From Salinimonas marina (GTDB lineage: Bacteria > Pseudomonadota > Gammaproteobacteria > Enterobacterales > Alteromonadaceae): 64,000 nucleotides of DNA. Positions 18,227-26,535 of the stretch are shown piece after piece. Both the position numbers and the translations under genes were made by a program. Position 1 is the first letter of the stretch. Every line of letters begins with the position of its first letter. The notes under the pieces are model-generated. The model made no database searches. It was given only the letters and a program-made list of their open reading frames with translations, and was not told the origin of the DNA. Location of the stretch: positions 1,300,501 through 1,364,500 of the forward strand of contig NZ_CP064795.1 of assembly GCF_015644725.1 (NCBI RefSeq). Direction: 5' to 3'.

Positions 18227-18868
18227 ATGAATTGGCGTTTAAACCACAAGCCCGGCCCAGGGCCGAAAATTTCTTTGTGCCAGGTCGCACTTCTTATTCT
18301 GCCGCTGCTGCTGAGCGGGTGTAGTTCGGTCACAGATTCCGCTGCTACCGTCCAGCCCTCGCCAGAGAATGCACTGGGAAATACCGAATACGAAATCTAT
18401 TTACTGGCCAACGAACTGTTTGATGGTCTTGCCCCTGCACGCCATTTACGCTATGCGGTCGCAGGGTTCGTGCCTGCCCGGACCATGCGCTATGACCGCA
18501 ATGAACAGCAACCCCTGATGCAATTAGGACATCAGCTGGAGCAGGGGTTAGTCACTGAGGCCACAAAACGCGGGTTTACCGCTCAAGAGTTTCGGCTAAC
18601 GAACGATATAATAATGAGTGATGACAGCGATCGGGTTTTGTCCCGTCAGGTTGAACAACTTTCAGGGCTTCAGCGCGTGGACTATTACATCACCGGTACG
18701 CTGATACATCAGCAGGGCGGAGCGATGGTCAATGCTAAAATCATCGATGCCCGCAACAAAGATGTGGTAGCCGCGGCCACCCGATTTTTCCCGGCGGGCT
18801 TGTTCTGGAGCAGTGAACAGGTGACCACCCGTAACGGGCGATTATACAGAACCGAATCTAAGGGGTAA
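18227..18868 (+). CDS. FlgO-family outer-membrane lipoprotein, first of three tandem copies
   Basis: 213 residues from ATG 18227. The N-terminus has a hydrophobic stretch ending LLSGCSS, a lipobox with the acylated Cys near residue 32. The body has the FlgO pattern: YLLANELFDGL, YAVAGFVPARTM, LGHQLEQGLVTEATKRGF, and DYYITGTLIHQQGGAMVNAKIID. FlgO proteins are outer-membrane lipoproteins first described with the Vibrio flagellum. No flagellar gene is near. The next paralogue starts 4 bp after the stop, so the three form one operon. Confidence 0.8.
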   Translation: MNWRLNHKPGPGPKISLCQVALLILPLLLSGCSSVTDSAATVQPSPENALGNTEYEIYLLANELFDGLAPARHLRYAVAGFVPARTMRYDRNEQQPLMQLGHQLEQGLVTEATKRGFTAQEFRLTNDIIMSDDSDRVLSRQVEQLSGLQRVDYYITGTLIHQQGGAMVNAKIIDARNKDVVAAATRFFPAGLFWSSEQVTTRNGRLYRTESKG

Positions 18869-18872
18869 AAAG

Positions 18873-19613
18873 ATGATTAAGCCGTGGTGGAGTGCAGCGG
18901 CAGCATTGTTGCTGCTGACCGGCTGTAGTGCGATGCCGCAAAACCAGGCCACTACAGGGTCTGAGTCGCAGGGTAAACCGGTCAGTTCGCTGACGGTGGT
19001 CGATATTAGTGCCGCCGATCGTCAGGCGCGACCTGCCGCCGGACCAGCCCAGGACAGTTTTGGGGCCATTGATAAACCGCGTATTTATTCCTCGGTGCAG
19101 GGGGCCTACAAAGGGCGGCCCCTGACGCGGCATGTGGGCGATTATGTCAAAAACCTGACACAGGATTTAATCTCCAATATGGAGTATATCTCGGTGAAAA
19201 CCCCGGTGGCGGTGACACACTTTGCGTTGCTTGATTCTGATTTGCAGCAAACCAATTTGCTCGGACAGCAGATGGCCGAGTCGTTTATGCACGAGCTGCA
19301 TAAATTCAGAATTCCGGTACTTGATCACAAAGCCACCGATTATATTCGTATCTCAGATGTGGGCGATTTTATGTTGTCCAGGGATTACCTTGAGTTAAAC
19401 AGTACCCTACCCATCGAATATGTTCTTACCGGCACCATGGCGAAACACCAGGGGGGCGTGCTGGTTAATGCTCGTATTCTAGGGATTGAATCACGCGCGG
19501 TGGTGGCCAGCGCGCAGATGCTTATTCCTTTTTATGTGGTGGATGCGCTTATTCCCAGCGATGGAACCCAGCCTGACGGTGCCAAAGACGGTGTGAAACT
19601 GAGCAAAGGATAA
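18873..19613 (+). CDS. FlgO-family outer-membrane lipoprotein, second tandem copy
   Basis: 246 residues. Signal peptide with lipobox LLLLTGCSA (Cys near residue 18), a Pro/Ser/Ala-rich linker, then the FlgO domain: HVGDYVKNLTQDLISNM, VTHFALLDSDLQQTNLLGQQ, FMHELHKFRIPVLD and IEYVLTGTMAKHQGGVLVNARILG. It is four bases from both neighbouring paralogues. Its closer match to the third copy than the first suggests successive duplication. The function outside a flagellar cluster is unknown. Confidence 0.82.
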   Translation: MIKPWWSAAAALLLLTGCSAMPQNQATTGSESQGKPVSSLTVVDISAADRQARPAAGPAQDSFGAIDKPRIYSSVQGAYKGRPLTRHVGDYVKNLTQDLISNMEYISVKTPVAVTHFALLDSDLQQTNLLGQQMAESFMHELHKFRIPVLDHKATDYIRISDVGDFMLSRDYLELNSTLPIEYVLTGTMAKHQGGVLVNARILGIESRAVVASAQMLIPFYVVDALIPSDGTQPDGAKDGVKLSKG

Positions 19614-19617
19614 GGGC

Positions 19618-20343
19618 ATGAAATTTACCCTAAGCGTTTTATTATTGCCATTGCTGGCGCTAAGCGGGTGCAGTCTGCTGTATAGCAACATCGACCCGCA
19701 GAAGTCGCAAGCCCAGGCCTCCACGCAGGCAGACCGCTGGCAGGTCAGCGGTGAAGACTCTGTGGTGTCAGCTCCTACCGGGTCGGGTTTAAGTTACCGG
19801 CCGGATCGCCGTGATTTGATGACCCAGCGTCCTCAACCCGTAGCTCACCAGTATCAGGATCCGCTGCCTTCGGGTTTTCGCGCCAGCCTCACCCATAAAC
19901 CGCTGCACGACTATGCCGATCAGCTGGCCATGCAGTTGATGGCCCATACGCCGAGTCTGGATGATGCCAATATCGGGGTGGCCAGCTTTGTCCGGTTAAA
20001 CCAGTCGTTGCAGGAAACCACGGTACTGGGAAATCAGCTGTCCGAATATCTGATGGCCGTGTTACAGGATTACGGGGTGTCGGTGGTGGAATATAAGCTG
20101 GCACCTTCGTTATTTGTAACGCCCCATGGCGATATTGCGCTAACCCGCGATTCACGCTTATTAAAAACCACGGCCGCCATCGATCATGTGCTTACCGGCA
20201 CTATGGTGGAAACCCCAAGAGGCGTGCAGATTAATGCCCGGATAGTCACACTGAAAACCGGTCAGCTGGTGGCAGCCTCAAGTTTACAAATTCCTGCCTT
20301 TATGGTTACCAGCTTAAACCACCCCCAGGCCGAGTCCCGCTAG
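19618..20343 (+). CDS. FlgO-family outer-membrane lipoprotein, third tandem copy
   Basis: 241 residues. Signal peptide and lipobox LLALSGCSL (Cys near residue 18), a low-complexity linker, then HDYADQLAMQLMAHTP, IGVASFVRLNQSLQETTVLGNQ, LMAVLQDYGVSVVEYKL and IDHVLTGTMVETPRGVQINARIV. The shared VLTGTM and VNAR/INAR blocks tie it to the other two copies. Its stop codon lies inside a long GC-rich hairpin facing the convergent mnmC gene. Confidence 0.82.
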   Translation: MKFTLSVLLLPLLALSGCSLLYSNIDPQKSQAQASTQADRWQVSGEDSVVSAPTGSGLSYRPDRRDLMTQRPQPVAHQYQDPLPSGFRASLTHKPLHDYADQLAMQLMAHTPSLDDANIGVASFVRLNQSLQETTVLGNQLSEYLMAVLQDYGVSVVEYKLAPSLFVTPHGDIALTRDSRLLKTTAAIDHVLTGTMVETPRGVQINARIVTLKTGQLVAASSLQIPAFMVTSLNHPQAESR

Positions 20344-20356
20344 CCCGGCCTGGGGG
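20322..20356. terminator. GC-rich hairpin between the FlgO operon and mnmC
   Basis: CCCCCAGGCCG (20322-20332) pairs perfectly with CGGCCTGGGGG (20346-20356) around a 13-base loop. There is no T run on either side, so it is at best a weak or protein-assisted terminator. It overlaps the last codons of the third FlgO gene. Confidence 0.4.
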
Positions 20357-20365
20357 GCACCGAAT

Positions 20366-22427
20366 CTATGGTTTGGTCGCCCCACTGCCGGTCACTTCGC
20401 TACGTATACACTGACGCACAATGAAACGTTGTGGGTTGACGGTTTGTAGCAATGAATTGCTTAACGGCAGCGGCTCGCCGGTTAGCTGGCTGACCAGGAT
20501 TTCTGCCATCATTGGCGCGGTGGTTAAACCTCTGGAACCCAGGCCGGTGAGTACCTGCACCCGCTGGGCCGGCGGCGTGGGTACTCTGGCCAACCCAATG
20601 CCTTTGCCCAGCGCCAGCCATGGCTCACAGGTGGTTGCAGTAAGAGGCAGATTGCCTGCCGCGGGCTGATGATCAGGCAATGTCTGCCGGGTCGCAGCCC
20701 GGGCCTTGCCGCTGGCACGTAAGCAGTGCCCCATGATGTCATTCCCAGTACCCGCTGATGCAATTGTTCATTTTGCTGGCTTTCCTGCTGCCGAGTCTCT
20801 GTCGCGGTATCATTTTTTACATAGGTCGAGCCCATGGCGTGATAACCATTTAGCGCGGGGGTGAGATAACCCTTGTGGCACAACACCGTTTGCAGCTGAT
20901 TGAGCGGAGCCACCGATTTAACGGCTTCTACCTGGCCTCTGACCGGACGCAGGGGTAAATATTGCTCAAGCGACAGCGCCGGGCTTTCGCCGCTGGCAAA
21001 AACCACGTGGGAAAAATCTGTTTCGGTGTTGCCGGTAGTTAAGGTGACATGGTCAGGATGGGTTCTGAAGCCCGTCACCTGGGTGTTTGGCTGAAAGCTC
21101 AGTAACCCGGTTTGCTGAGCCTGCTCTATCAGGCTTTCAACCAGCTGGGGCGGGCTTATCCAGCCGCCCATGGGGCAAAACAGCGCCGGGTAGGGTAGGC
21201 TGACCCCAGCCAGATTACTGGCGCGGTGCGCATCTACACCATCAATCAACTCCTGCGGCCAGGTTTGCTCTTCTTGCATCAGCTGATGGCGCGCTGCCAC
21301 CTTGTCATTAAAATCAAGCAGCAATACCCCACACCATTGATGGGCAAATGACCCGCCCTGGTCTAGTAGCCAATCATAATAACGCCGGGCATAGATAAAA
21401 CTGTGGGCTTGCAATTCGCTGGCCGGACTGCGTACTGTATGCAATTGCGGATAGAATCCACCCTGCGGGTTACCTGAGGCGCCATCGGCAGGCTGCTGGG
21501 CCTGAGTAATCAAACTTACCCGGATGCCGCGCCGGACCAGGGCCAGGGCGGTCATGGCACCGGCCAGTCCTGCCCCTACCACGGCAACATTGTCAGCAGC
21601 CGTGAGCGGTTCGGTGGTGTAGCGATAATAAGGTGCATCAGAGACCCCCGCGCGCGGCCCGCGCTCGCCCTCAGTGCTCGCTTCTGCAGGCTTCCAGGTG
21701 CCCGTCAGCATGTCGCGTTTACGGCCAAATCCGCGGCATTTGGTAACGGCAAATCCCTGCGCAGCCAGCCCACGCTTGACGATTCCGGCCGCGGTAAAGG
21801 TTGCGAAGGTAGTGCCGGGTTTGCTGAGCCGGGCCATTTGCCCGAATAAGGCCTCGGTCCACATCTGCGGATTCTTGCTAGGCGCAAAGCCATCTAAGAA
21901 CCAGGCGTCCACTAGTCCTTGCTCAGGCGTCTCCCCGGGAGCGTGCCATTGGGGTAACAGGTCGTGCACATCCCCAGCCAGATATCCAGGGTGGTGCTAA
22001 AGTCTGTGAAGTGCAGCCGATGACACCCGTCCAGCCCTAAAGGATATTGGCGCAGCAGTTCCCGGGCGCCGGCGGCTAACCCGGGAAAATGCGCCAAGGC
22101 CCGCTGCAGATCAGCGTGCTTTAACAAAAAGCATTCAGTGGTAAGAATATATAGCCGCTGTAAAGGATGTTCAGGATGTTGCTGTCGAAACCGGGCAAAG
22201 GCCTGCATTGCGACCAGGCAGTTCAGACCGGTACCAAAGCCGGTTTCGGCGATAACAAAATGGGGCTGGGTATGGTGCAACCAGCGCTCAGGAAGGCTAT
22301 TACCGCCCACAAAAACATGCAGCGTTTCATCTATGCCGCTGTCATTAGAAAAATAAACATCATCAAAATCATCGGCCACCGGAGTGCCCTGTTCATTAAA
22401 GTGTACTGTGGCGTGGCGGGTTTTCAC
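20366..22427 (-). pseudogene. mnmC: tRNA 5-methylaminomethyl-2-thiouridine biosynthesis bifunctional protein MnmC, two frame breaks as read
   Basis: Joined frames give about 687 residues, close to the family length (668 in E. coli). The N-terminal methyltransferase (MnmD) domain shows DDVYFSNDSGIDETLHVF, VIAETGFGTGLNCL and VDAWFLDGFAPSKNPQMW. The C-terminal FAD domain (MnmC1) shows VAVVGAGLAGAMTALAL, QGGFYPQLH and VLTGLGSRGLTTAPMMAE. The frame breaks in CCCC at 21972-21975 (restoring WLGDVHDLLPQWH) and in CCCC at 20729-20732 (restoring SWGHCLRASGKARAATR). One extra base in each run repairs both. MnmC converts cmnm5U34 to mnm5U34 in tRNA. Divergent from fabB. A sequencing artefact is likely. 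Confidence 0.85.
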
Positions 22428-22493
22428 GCAATTAATCCTGCCTTGTAGTGATTAGACTGCATGATCATAGCGTGCATGATACAGTGTGAATAG

Positions 22494-22527
22494 TTGTTTA
22501 CGATATCGTTGATGAATTGATAAACAA
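22494..22527. promoter_or_regulatory. Inverted repeat in the mnmC-fabB divergent promoter region
   Basis: TTGTTTA (22494-22500) is mirrored by TAAACAA (22521-22527), with the palindrome CGATATCG between them at 22501-22508. It lies 72 bp before fabB and 67 bp before mnmC. It could be an operator for a fatty-acid regulator acting on fabB. It does not match the FadR consensus, and the regulator is unknown. Confidence 0.35.
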
Positions 22528-22598
22528 TATCTGAAAGAGCAGACCACTTTGTCTGCCAGAATCGTTACCATATGCCCCAGCACAGTTAAGGGTAGATT

Positions 22599-23813
22599 AT
22601 GAGAAGAGCAGTTATCACCGGACTTGGCATTACGTCAAGCATCGGAACCAATAAAGACGACGTACTTGCCTCTTTAAAAGCGGGCAAGTCAGGCATTACA
22701 TTTTCTGAACAGTTTGCCGAGATGGGCTTACGCAGTCAGGTTTGGGGCGATGTAGACATCGACTTTAAAGACCATATTGACCGTAAAGCGATGCGCTTTA
22801 TGGGCGATGCCGCGGCCTATGCGTATGTGGCTATGCAGCAGGCTATCGCTGACTCGGGGCTGGAGGAAAAAGATATTTCCAACGAGCGCACCGGTATTAT
22901 TGCCGGCTCTGGCGGTGCTTCATCTGAAAATCAGGTGTTGTCCGCCGATATTCTGCGCGAAAAAGGTGTCAAGCGTGTGGGGCCGTATATGGTTCCGCGC
23001 TGTATGTCGTCCACCGTATCAGCGTGTCTGGCGACACCGTTTAAAATTCGTGGTGTGAACTACTCAATTGCCTCAGCCTGTGCCAGTAGTGCACATGCTA
23101 TAGGTAATGCGCTGGAGCTTATCCAACTTGGTAAGCAGGATGTGGTGTTTGCCGGTGGCGGTGAAGAATTGCATTGGTCGTTATCCAGTCAGTTTGACGC
23201 CATGGGCGCACTGTCGACCAAATATAACAACAACCCTGCGGTTGCCTCGCGCACTTACGATGCCGGCCGGGATGGCTTTGTCAGCTCTGGCGGCGGCGGT
23301 ATGGTCGTGGTTGAAGAGCTTGAACATGCTCTGGCCCGCGGCGCCACCATTTATGGTGAAGTGGTAGGCTATGGGGCAACCTCGGATGGTTTTGACATGG
23401 TGGCCCCTTCTGGTGAAGGCGCCGTTCGGTGCATGCGGATGGCGATGGAAAATGTCAAAGGGCCTATCGACTACCTGAACACCCATGGCACTTCTACACC
23501 GGTTGGTGATGTGAAAGAGTTGGGTGCGATTCGCGAAGTGTTCGGCGATTCACCGGTTCCCATCAGTGCCACCAAATCACTGACCGGGCATGCCCTTGGT
23601 GCAGCCGGGGTGAATGAGGCTATTTACAGCCTGCTAATGATGCAAAATAATTTTATCGCGCCTTCTATCAACATCGACGAACTGGACGAACAGGCTCAGG
23701 GGCTGGATGTAGTAACACAGATGCGCAATGCTGAGCTCAATACCGTCATGTCGAACAGCTTCGGCTTCGGTGGCACCAATGCGACTTTGGTGATGCAGCG
23801 TTATCACAAATAG
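22599..23813 (+). CDS. fabB: 3-oxoacyl-ACP synthase I (beta-ketoacyl-ACP synthase) FabB
   Basis: 404 residues, the usual length. The Cys-His-His triad is visible: the nucleophile in [14 protein letters not shown] (near residue 163), the first His in [13 protein letters not shown] (near 298) and the second in [14 protein letters not shown] (near 333). [16 protein letters not shown] is the normal FabB start. FabB condenses malonyl-ACP with acyl-ACP and is needed for unsaturated fatty-acid elongation. Divergent from mnmC; followed by a strong terminator. Confidence 0.97.
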   Translation: MRRAVITGLGITSSIGTNKDDVLASLKAGKSGITFSEQFAEMGLRSQVWGDVDIDFKDHIDRKAMRFMGDAAAYAYVAMQQAIADSGLEEKDISNERTGIIAGSGGASSENQVLSADILREKGVKRVGPYMVPRCMSSTVSACLATPFKIRGVNYSIASACASSAHAIGNALELIQLGKQDVVFAGGGEELHWSLSSQFDAMGALSTKYNNNPAVASRTYDAGRDGFVSSGGGGMVVVEELEHALARGATIYGEVVGYGATSDGFDMVAPSGEGAVRCMRMAMENVKGPIDYLNTHGTSTPVGDVKELGAIREVFGDSPVPISATKSLTGHALGAAGVNEAIYSLLMMQNNFIAPSINIDELDEQAQGLDVVTQMRNAELNTVMSNSFGFGGTNATLVMQRYHK

Positions 23814-23842
23814 CAATCAGCGATTGTGGTGGTAAACTGAAT

Positions 23843-23874
23843 AAAAACAGCGCCTGTTCCGGCGCTGTTTTTTT
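23843..23874 (+). terminator. Intrinsic terminator of fabB
   Basis: The stem AAACAGCGCC / GGCGCTGTTT with loop tgttcc is followed by a T run. It lies 30 bases after the fabB stop. Confidence 0.88.
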
Positions 23875-23942
23875 ATCTGTAAGGGCGGTGTTATGCTGGC
23901 TATCCAGATAATCCCGCATTTAAAAAGAGAATTTACCGCATC

Positions 23943-25091
23943 ATGAACATTCTTTATGAAAGCAGCATTCCCCACGGGGGCGAATACTTTTCTGCTTTAG
24001 GTCAGGCCCGCTCTTTTGAGACCGGGGCTCTTTCCCCGGCTGATTTAGCGAATGTTGAGTATCTGGCGGTACGTTCCACCACCGTGGTGAATGCCGCGCT
24101 GCTGCAAGAGGCTAAGCAATTAAAAATGGTGGCAACAGCGACCGCGGGCACCAATCATCTGGATATTCCTTATCTGGAGTCGGCCAATATCGCCTGGCGC
24201 GATGCGGGGGGCTGTAACGCCATCGCCGTGGCCGAATACGTGGTCAGTATTTTGTTAAAAGCCAGTGTTGAGGACAAAATCCAGCTCGATCGGATAACTG
24301 TGGGCATCGTCGGGGCAGGGCATGTCGGTACGACCCTTTCAAGATTACTGGAAGCCCTGAACATCAGTTATGTACTGAACGATCCACCCCGGGAAGAGGC
24401 CGGTGACTCGCGTAATTTTGTGGCCCTGGAAGAGATAATGGCCTGTGATGTCATCAGCCTGCATATTCCCTTTACCCGCGAGGGCGCCCACCCGACAGCC
24501 GGGCTCATCGGGGCCAGGCAGCTGGCCGGTTTATCTGCCCATCAGCTATTTATTAATGCCTGCCGGGGCGAAGTCGTCGATGAACAGGCGCTGGCACAAC
24601 GCCTGCAACAAAAACCGGCTCCTACGGCGGTGCTGGATGTGTTTATGAATGAGCCAGCGATAGATACTCGTCTGCTGGACTTCCTGTGGTTTGCTACCGG
24701 CCACATTGCCGGCCATAGTATTGAAGGCAAACTGCGCGGCACGCAACTGGTCTACGAGGCATTTTGCGAGGCGGCAGCACAACCGGTAGCGTTGCAGATG
24801 GAAGATTTTCTGGCTGCGCCCATGCCCTTTGATTTTACCCCCCGGGATCCGTCGGTAGAGGCATTAAGCTTTGCAGAGCTGGCGCAGCTGTTATTAGGTA
24901 TCTATGATATTGCCGAGGACGATAGGCTTTTTCGCCAGATGATGGCAGAATCTAATCAATTTACGGCGTTTCGAAAAGGGTATCGGGTACGGCGCGAATA
25001 CAATGCGTATACATTGCGCTTGTCAGGCGTGGTCTCGGAAGGTATCTTGCGCCAGCTTACCGGACTCGGTTTTACGTTAGAAACGCTCTAA
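23943..25091 (+). CDS. pdxB: Erythronate-4-phosphate dehydrogenase PdxB
   Basis: 382 residues. Features of D-2-hydroxyacid dehydrogenases: ATATAGTNHLD, the NAD-binding VGIVGAGHVGTTLSRLLEAL, INACRGEVVDEQAL (catalytic Arg) and TGHIAGHSIEGKLRGT (catalytic His). The C-terminal dimerisation extension is typical of PdxB. It oxidises 4-phosphoerythronate in pyridoxal-phosphate synthesis. It precedes asd by 42 bp, the arrangement seen in many gammaproteobacteria (pdxB-asd-fimV-truA). Confidence 0.95.
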   Translation: MNILYESSIPHGGEYFSALGQARSFETGALSPADLANVEYLAVRSTTVVNAALLQEAKQLKMVATATAGTNHLDIPYLESANIAWRDAGGCNAIAVAEYVVSILLKASVEDKIQLDRITVGIVGAGHVGTTLSRLLEALNISYVLNDPPREEAGDSRNFVALEEIMACDVISLHIPFTREGAHPTAGLIGARQLAGLSAHQLFINACRGEVVDEQALAQRLQQKPAPTAVLDVFMNEPAIDTRLLDFLWFATGHIAGHSIEGKLRGTQLVYEAFCEAAAQPVALQMEDFLAAPMPFDFTPRDPSVEALSFAELAQLLLGIYDIAEDDRLFRQMMAESNQFTAFRKGYRVRREYNAYTLRLSGVVSEGILRQLTGLGFTLETL

Positions 25092-25133
25092 CTTTTTTAT
25101 TTTACGTTGTTATCAGCAGGAGACTTTATTTCT

Positions 25134-26150
25134 ATGTCACAAGCCTTTGATGTTGCGGTATTAGGTGCTACCGGTTTGGTGGGCCAGGCCATGATCGAAA
25201 TACTGGAAGAACGGAAATTTCCAATCAATAAATTGTATCCGTTGGCCAGTGAGCGTTCAGCGGGCGCGACGATAAATTTCAAAGGTGAAGAGATCGAAGT
25301 CCAAAACGCCGATGATTTTGATTTTAGTCTGGTGCAATTTGGTTTTTTCTCAGCCGGTGGCAGTGTCTCAGCAAAATTTGCGCCGCTGGCCGCCGAAGCC
25401 GGTTGTATTGTCATAGACAATACCTCGCATTTTCGTTACGAGCCCGATATTCCGTTAGTGGTGCCTGAGGTCAACGCTCATGCTCTGGCTGACTTCAGAA
25501 ACCGCAATATTATCGCCAACCCCAACTGTTCGACCATTCAGATGTTGGTGGCCTTAAAGCCTATTCACGATGAAGTTGGTATTGAACGAATTAATGTGGC
25601 TACGTATCAGTCGGTATCTGGTGCCGGTAAGTCGGCAATGGAAGAGCTGGCTAAGCAAACCGCCAGCTTATTGAATGCCCGGGAAGTTGAGACAGAAGCC
25701 TTTAGCCGTCAAATTGCGTTTAATGCCATTCCGCAGATTGATGAGTTTATGGACAATGACTACACCAAAGAAGAAATGAAAATGGCCTGGGAAACCCAGA
25801 AAATCATGGGCGATAACAGTGTGCTGGTAAATGCCACCGCGGTTCGGGTGCCGGTGTTTTATGGGCATGGCGAAGCGGTTCATATTGAAACCCGGATGCC
25901 GATTGAAGCCGATCACGCCAAAGCGTTATTAGAACAGGCCGAAGGCATTAAGCTTTATGACACCCCGGCAGCGTTCCCCACTCAGGTATCCAGTGCCAGC
26001 GGCAATGACTGGGTCCATGTGGGCCGGGTGCGTAACGATATCTCCCATCCTAATGGCCTGAATCTGTGGGTGGTGTCGGACAATGTTCGCAAAGGGGCGG
26101 CCACCAACAGTGTGCAGATTGCTGAAACCCTGGTGCGTGACTACCTGTAA
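25134..26150 (+). CDS. asd: Aspartate-semialdehyde dehydrogenase
   Basis: 338 residues from the ATG at 25134, which has CAGGAGAC upstream; a TTG at 25107 would add nine residues and is less likely. The NADP-binding VAVLGATGLVGQAMIEIL, the catalytic Cys in NPNCSTIQM (near residue 131) and RVPVFYGHGEAVHIE with the active-site His identify the enzyme. It reduces aspartyl phosphate to aspartate semialdehyde for lysine, methionine, threonine and peptidoglycan synthesis. It is the asd type found upstream of fimV. Confidence 0.95.
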   Translation: MSQAFDVAVLGATGLVGQAMIEILEERKFPINKLYPLASERSAGATINFKGEEIEVQNADDFDFSLVQFGFFSAGGSVSAKFAPLAAEAGCIVIDNTSHFRYEPDIPLVVPEVNAHALADFRNRNIIANPNCSTIQMLVALKPIHDEVGIERINVATYQSVSGAGKSAMEELAKQTASLLNAREVETEAFSRQIAFNAIPQIDEFMDNDYTKEEMKMAWETQKIMGDNSVLVNATAVRVPVFYGHGEAVHIETRMPIEADHAKALLEQAEGIKLYDTPAAFPTQVSSASGNDWVHVGRVRNDISHPNGLNLWVVSDNVRKGAATNSVQIAETLVRDYL

Positions 26151-26535
26151 AACAATCTTCGGCAGGCAGGTAAATATTTTTTGCCTGCGGCCGATAGAAT
26201 AAGCTAAGCCGGCGGTTATTTTAGTTTTTTGTGAACCAGCTAGATTGCCGGGCGGCTCTGGTTTATAGTTTATATTACAGCAGCATACGTACACGAGCGA
26301 ATTGCCCATAGCAGGGTGCTGAATAATTCTGCCGTGTGCCCGGAGCAGGTTTGGCTCACGCTGCTAACTATCTGAAAAATAGATTTACTTCAGGCCGCCT
26401 TTGGGGCTGGCCTGCACCATATAAAAATAAAAGGCTCAGAATAAGCCCGTTTAGTGACAAGCAACATGACTACCTTATTCTGATTGATTGTGTGTCATGA
26501 ACCGGTGAACACACTTGAGGGCATATAGGAACGCT
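26151..26535. other. Intergenic region upstream of fimV with a perfect 10-bp inverted repeat
   Basis: No gene is visible in these 385 bp. TCAGAATAAG (26436-26445) and CTTATTCTGA (26474-26483) form a perfect inverted repeat with a 28-base spacer, ending about 50 bp before the fimV start. It could be an operator or an mRNA leader stem. A GC-rich partial hairpin (ggcaggca / tgcctgc near 26160-26188) after asd lacks a T tail. Confidence 0.45.

Noticed and set aside
20366..22427. Programmed frameshifting in mnmC
   Set aside because: The shift points are plain GGGG runs without a slippery heptamer or stimulator, and several unrelated genes share the same type of break. Base loss is simpler.
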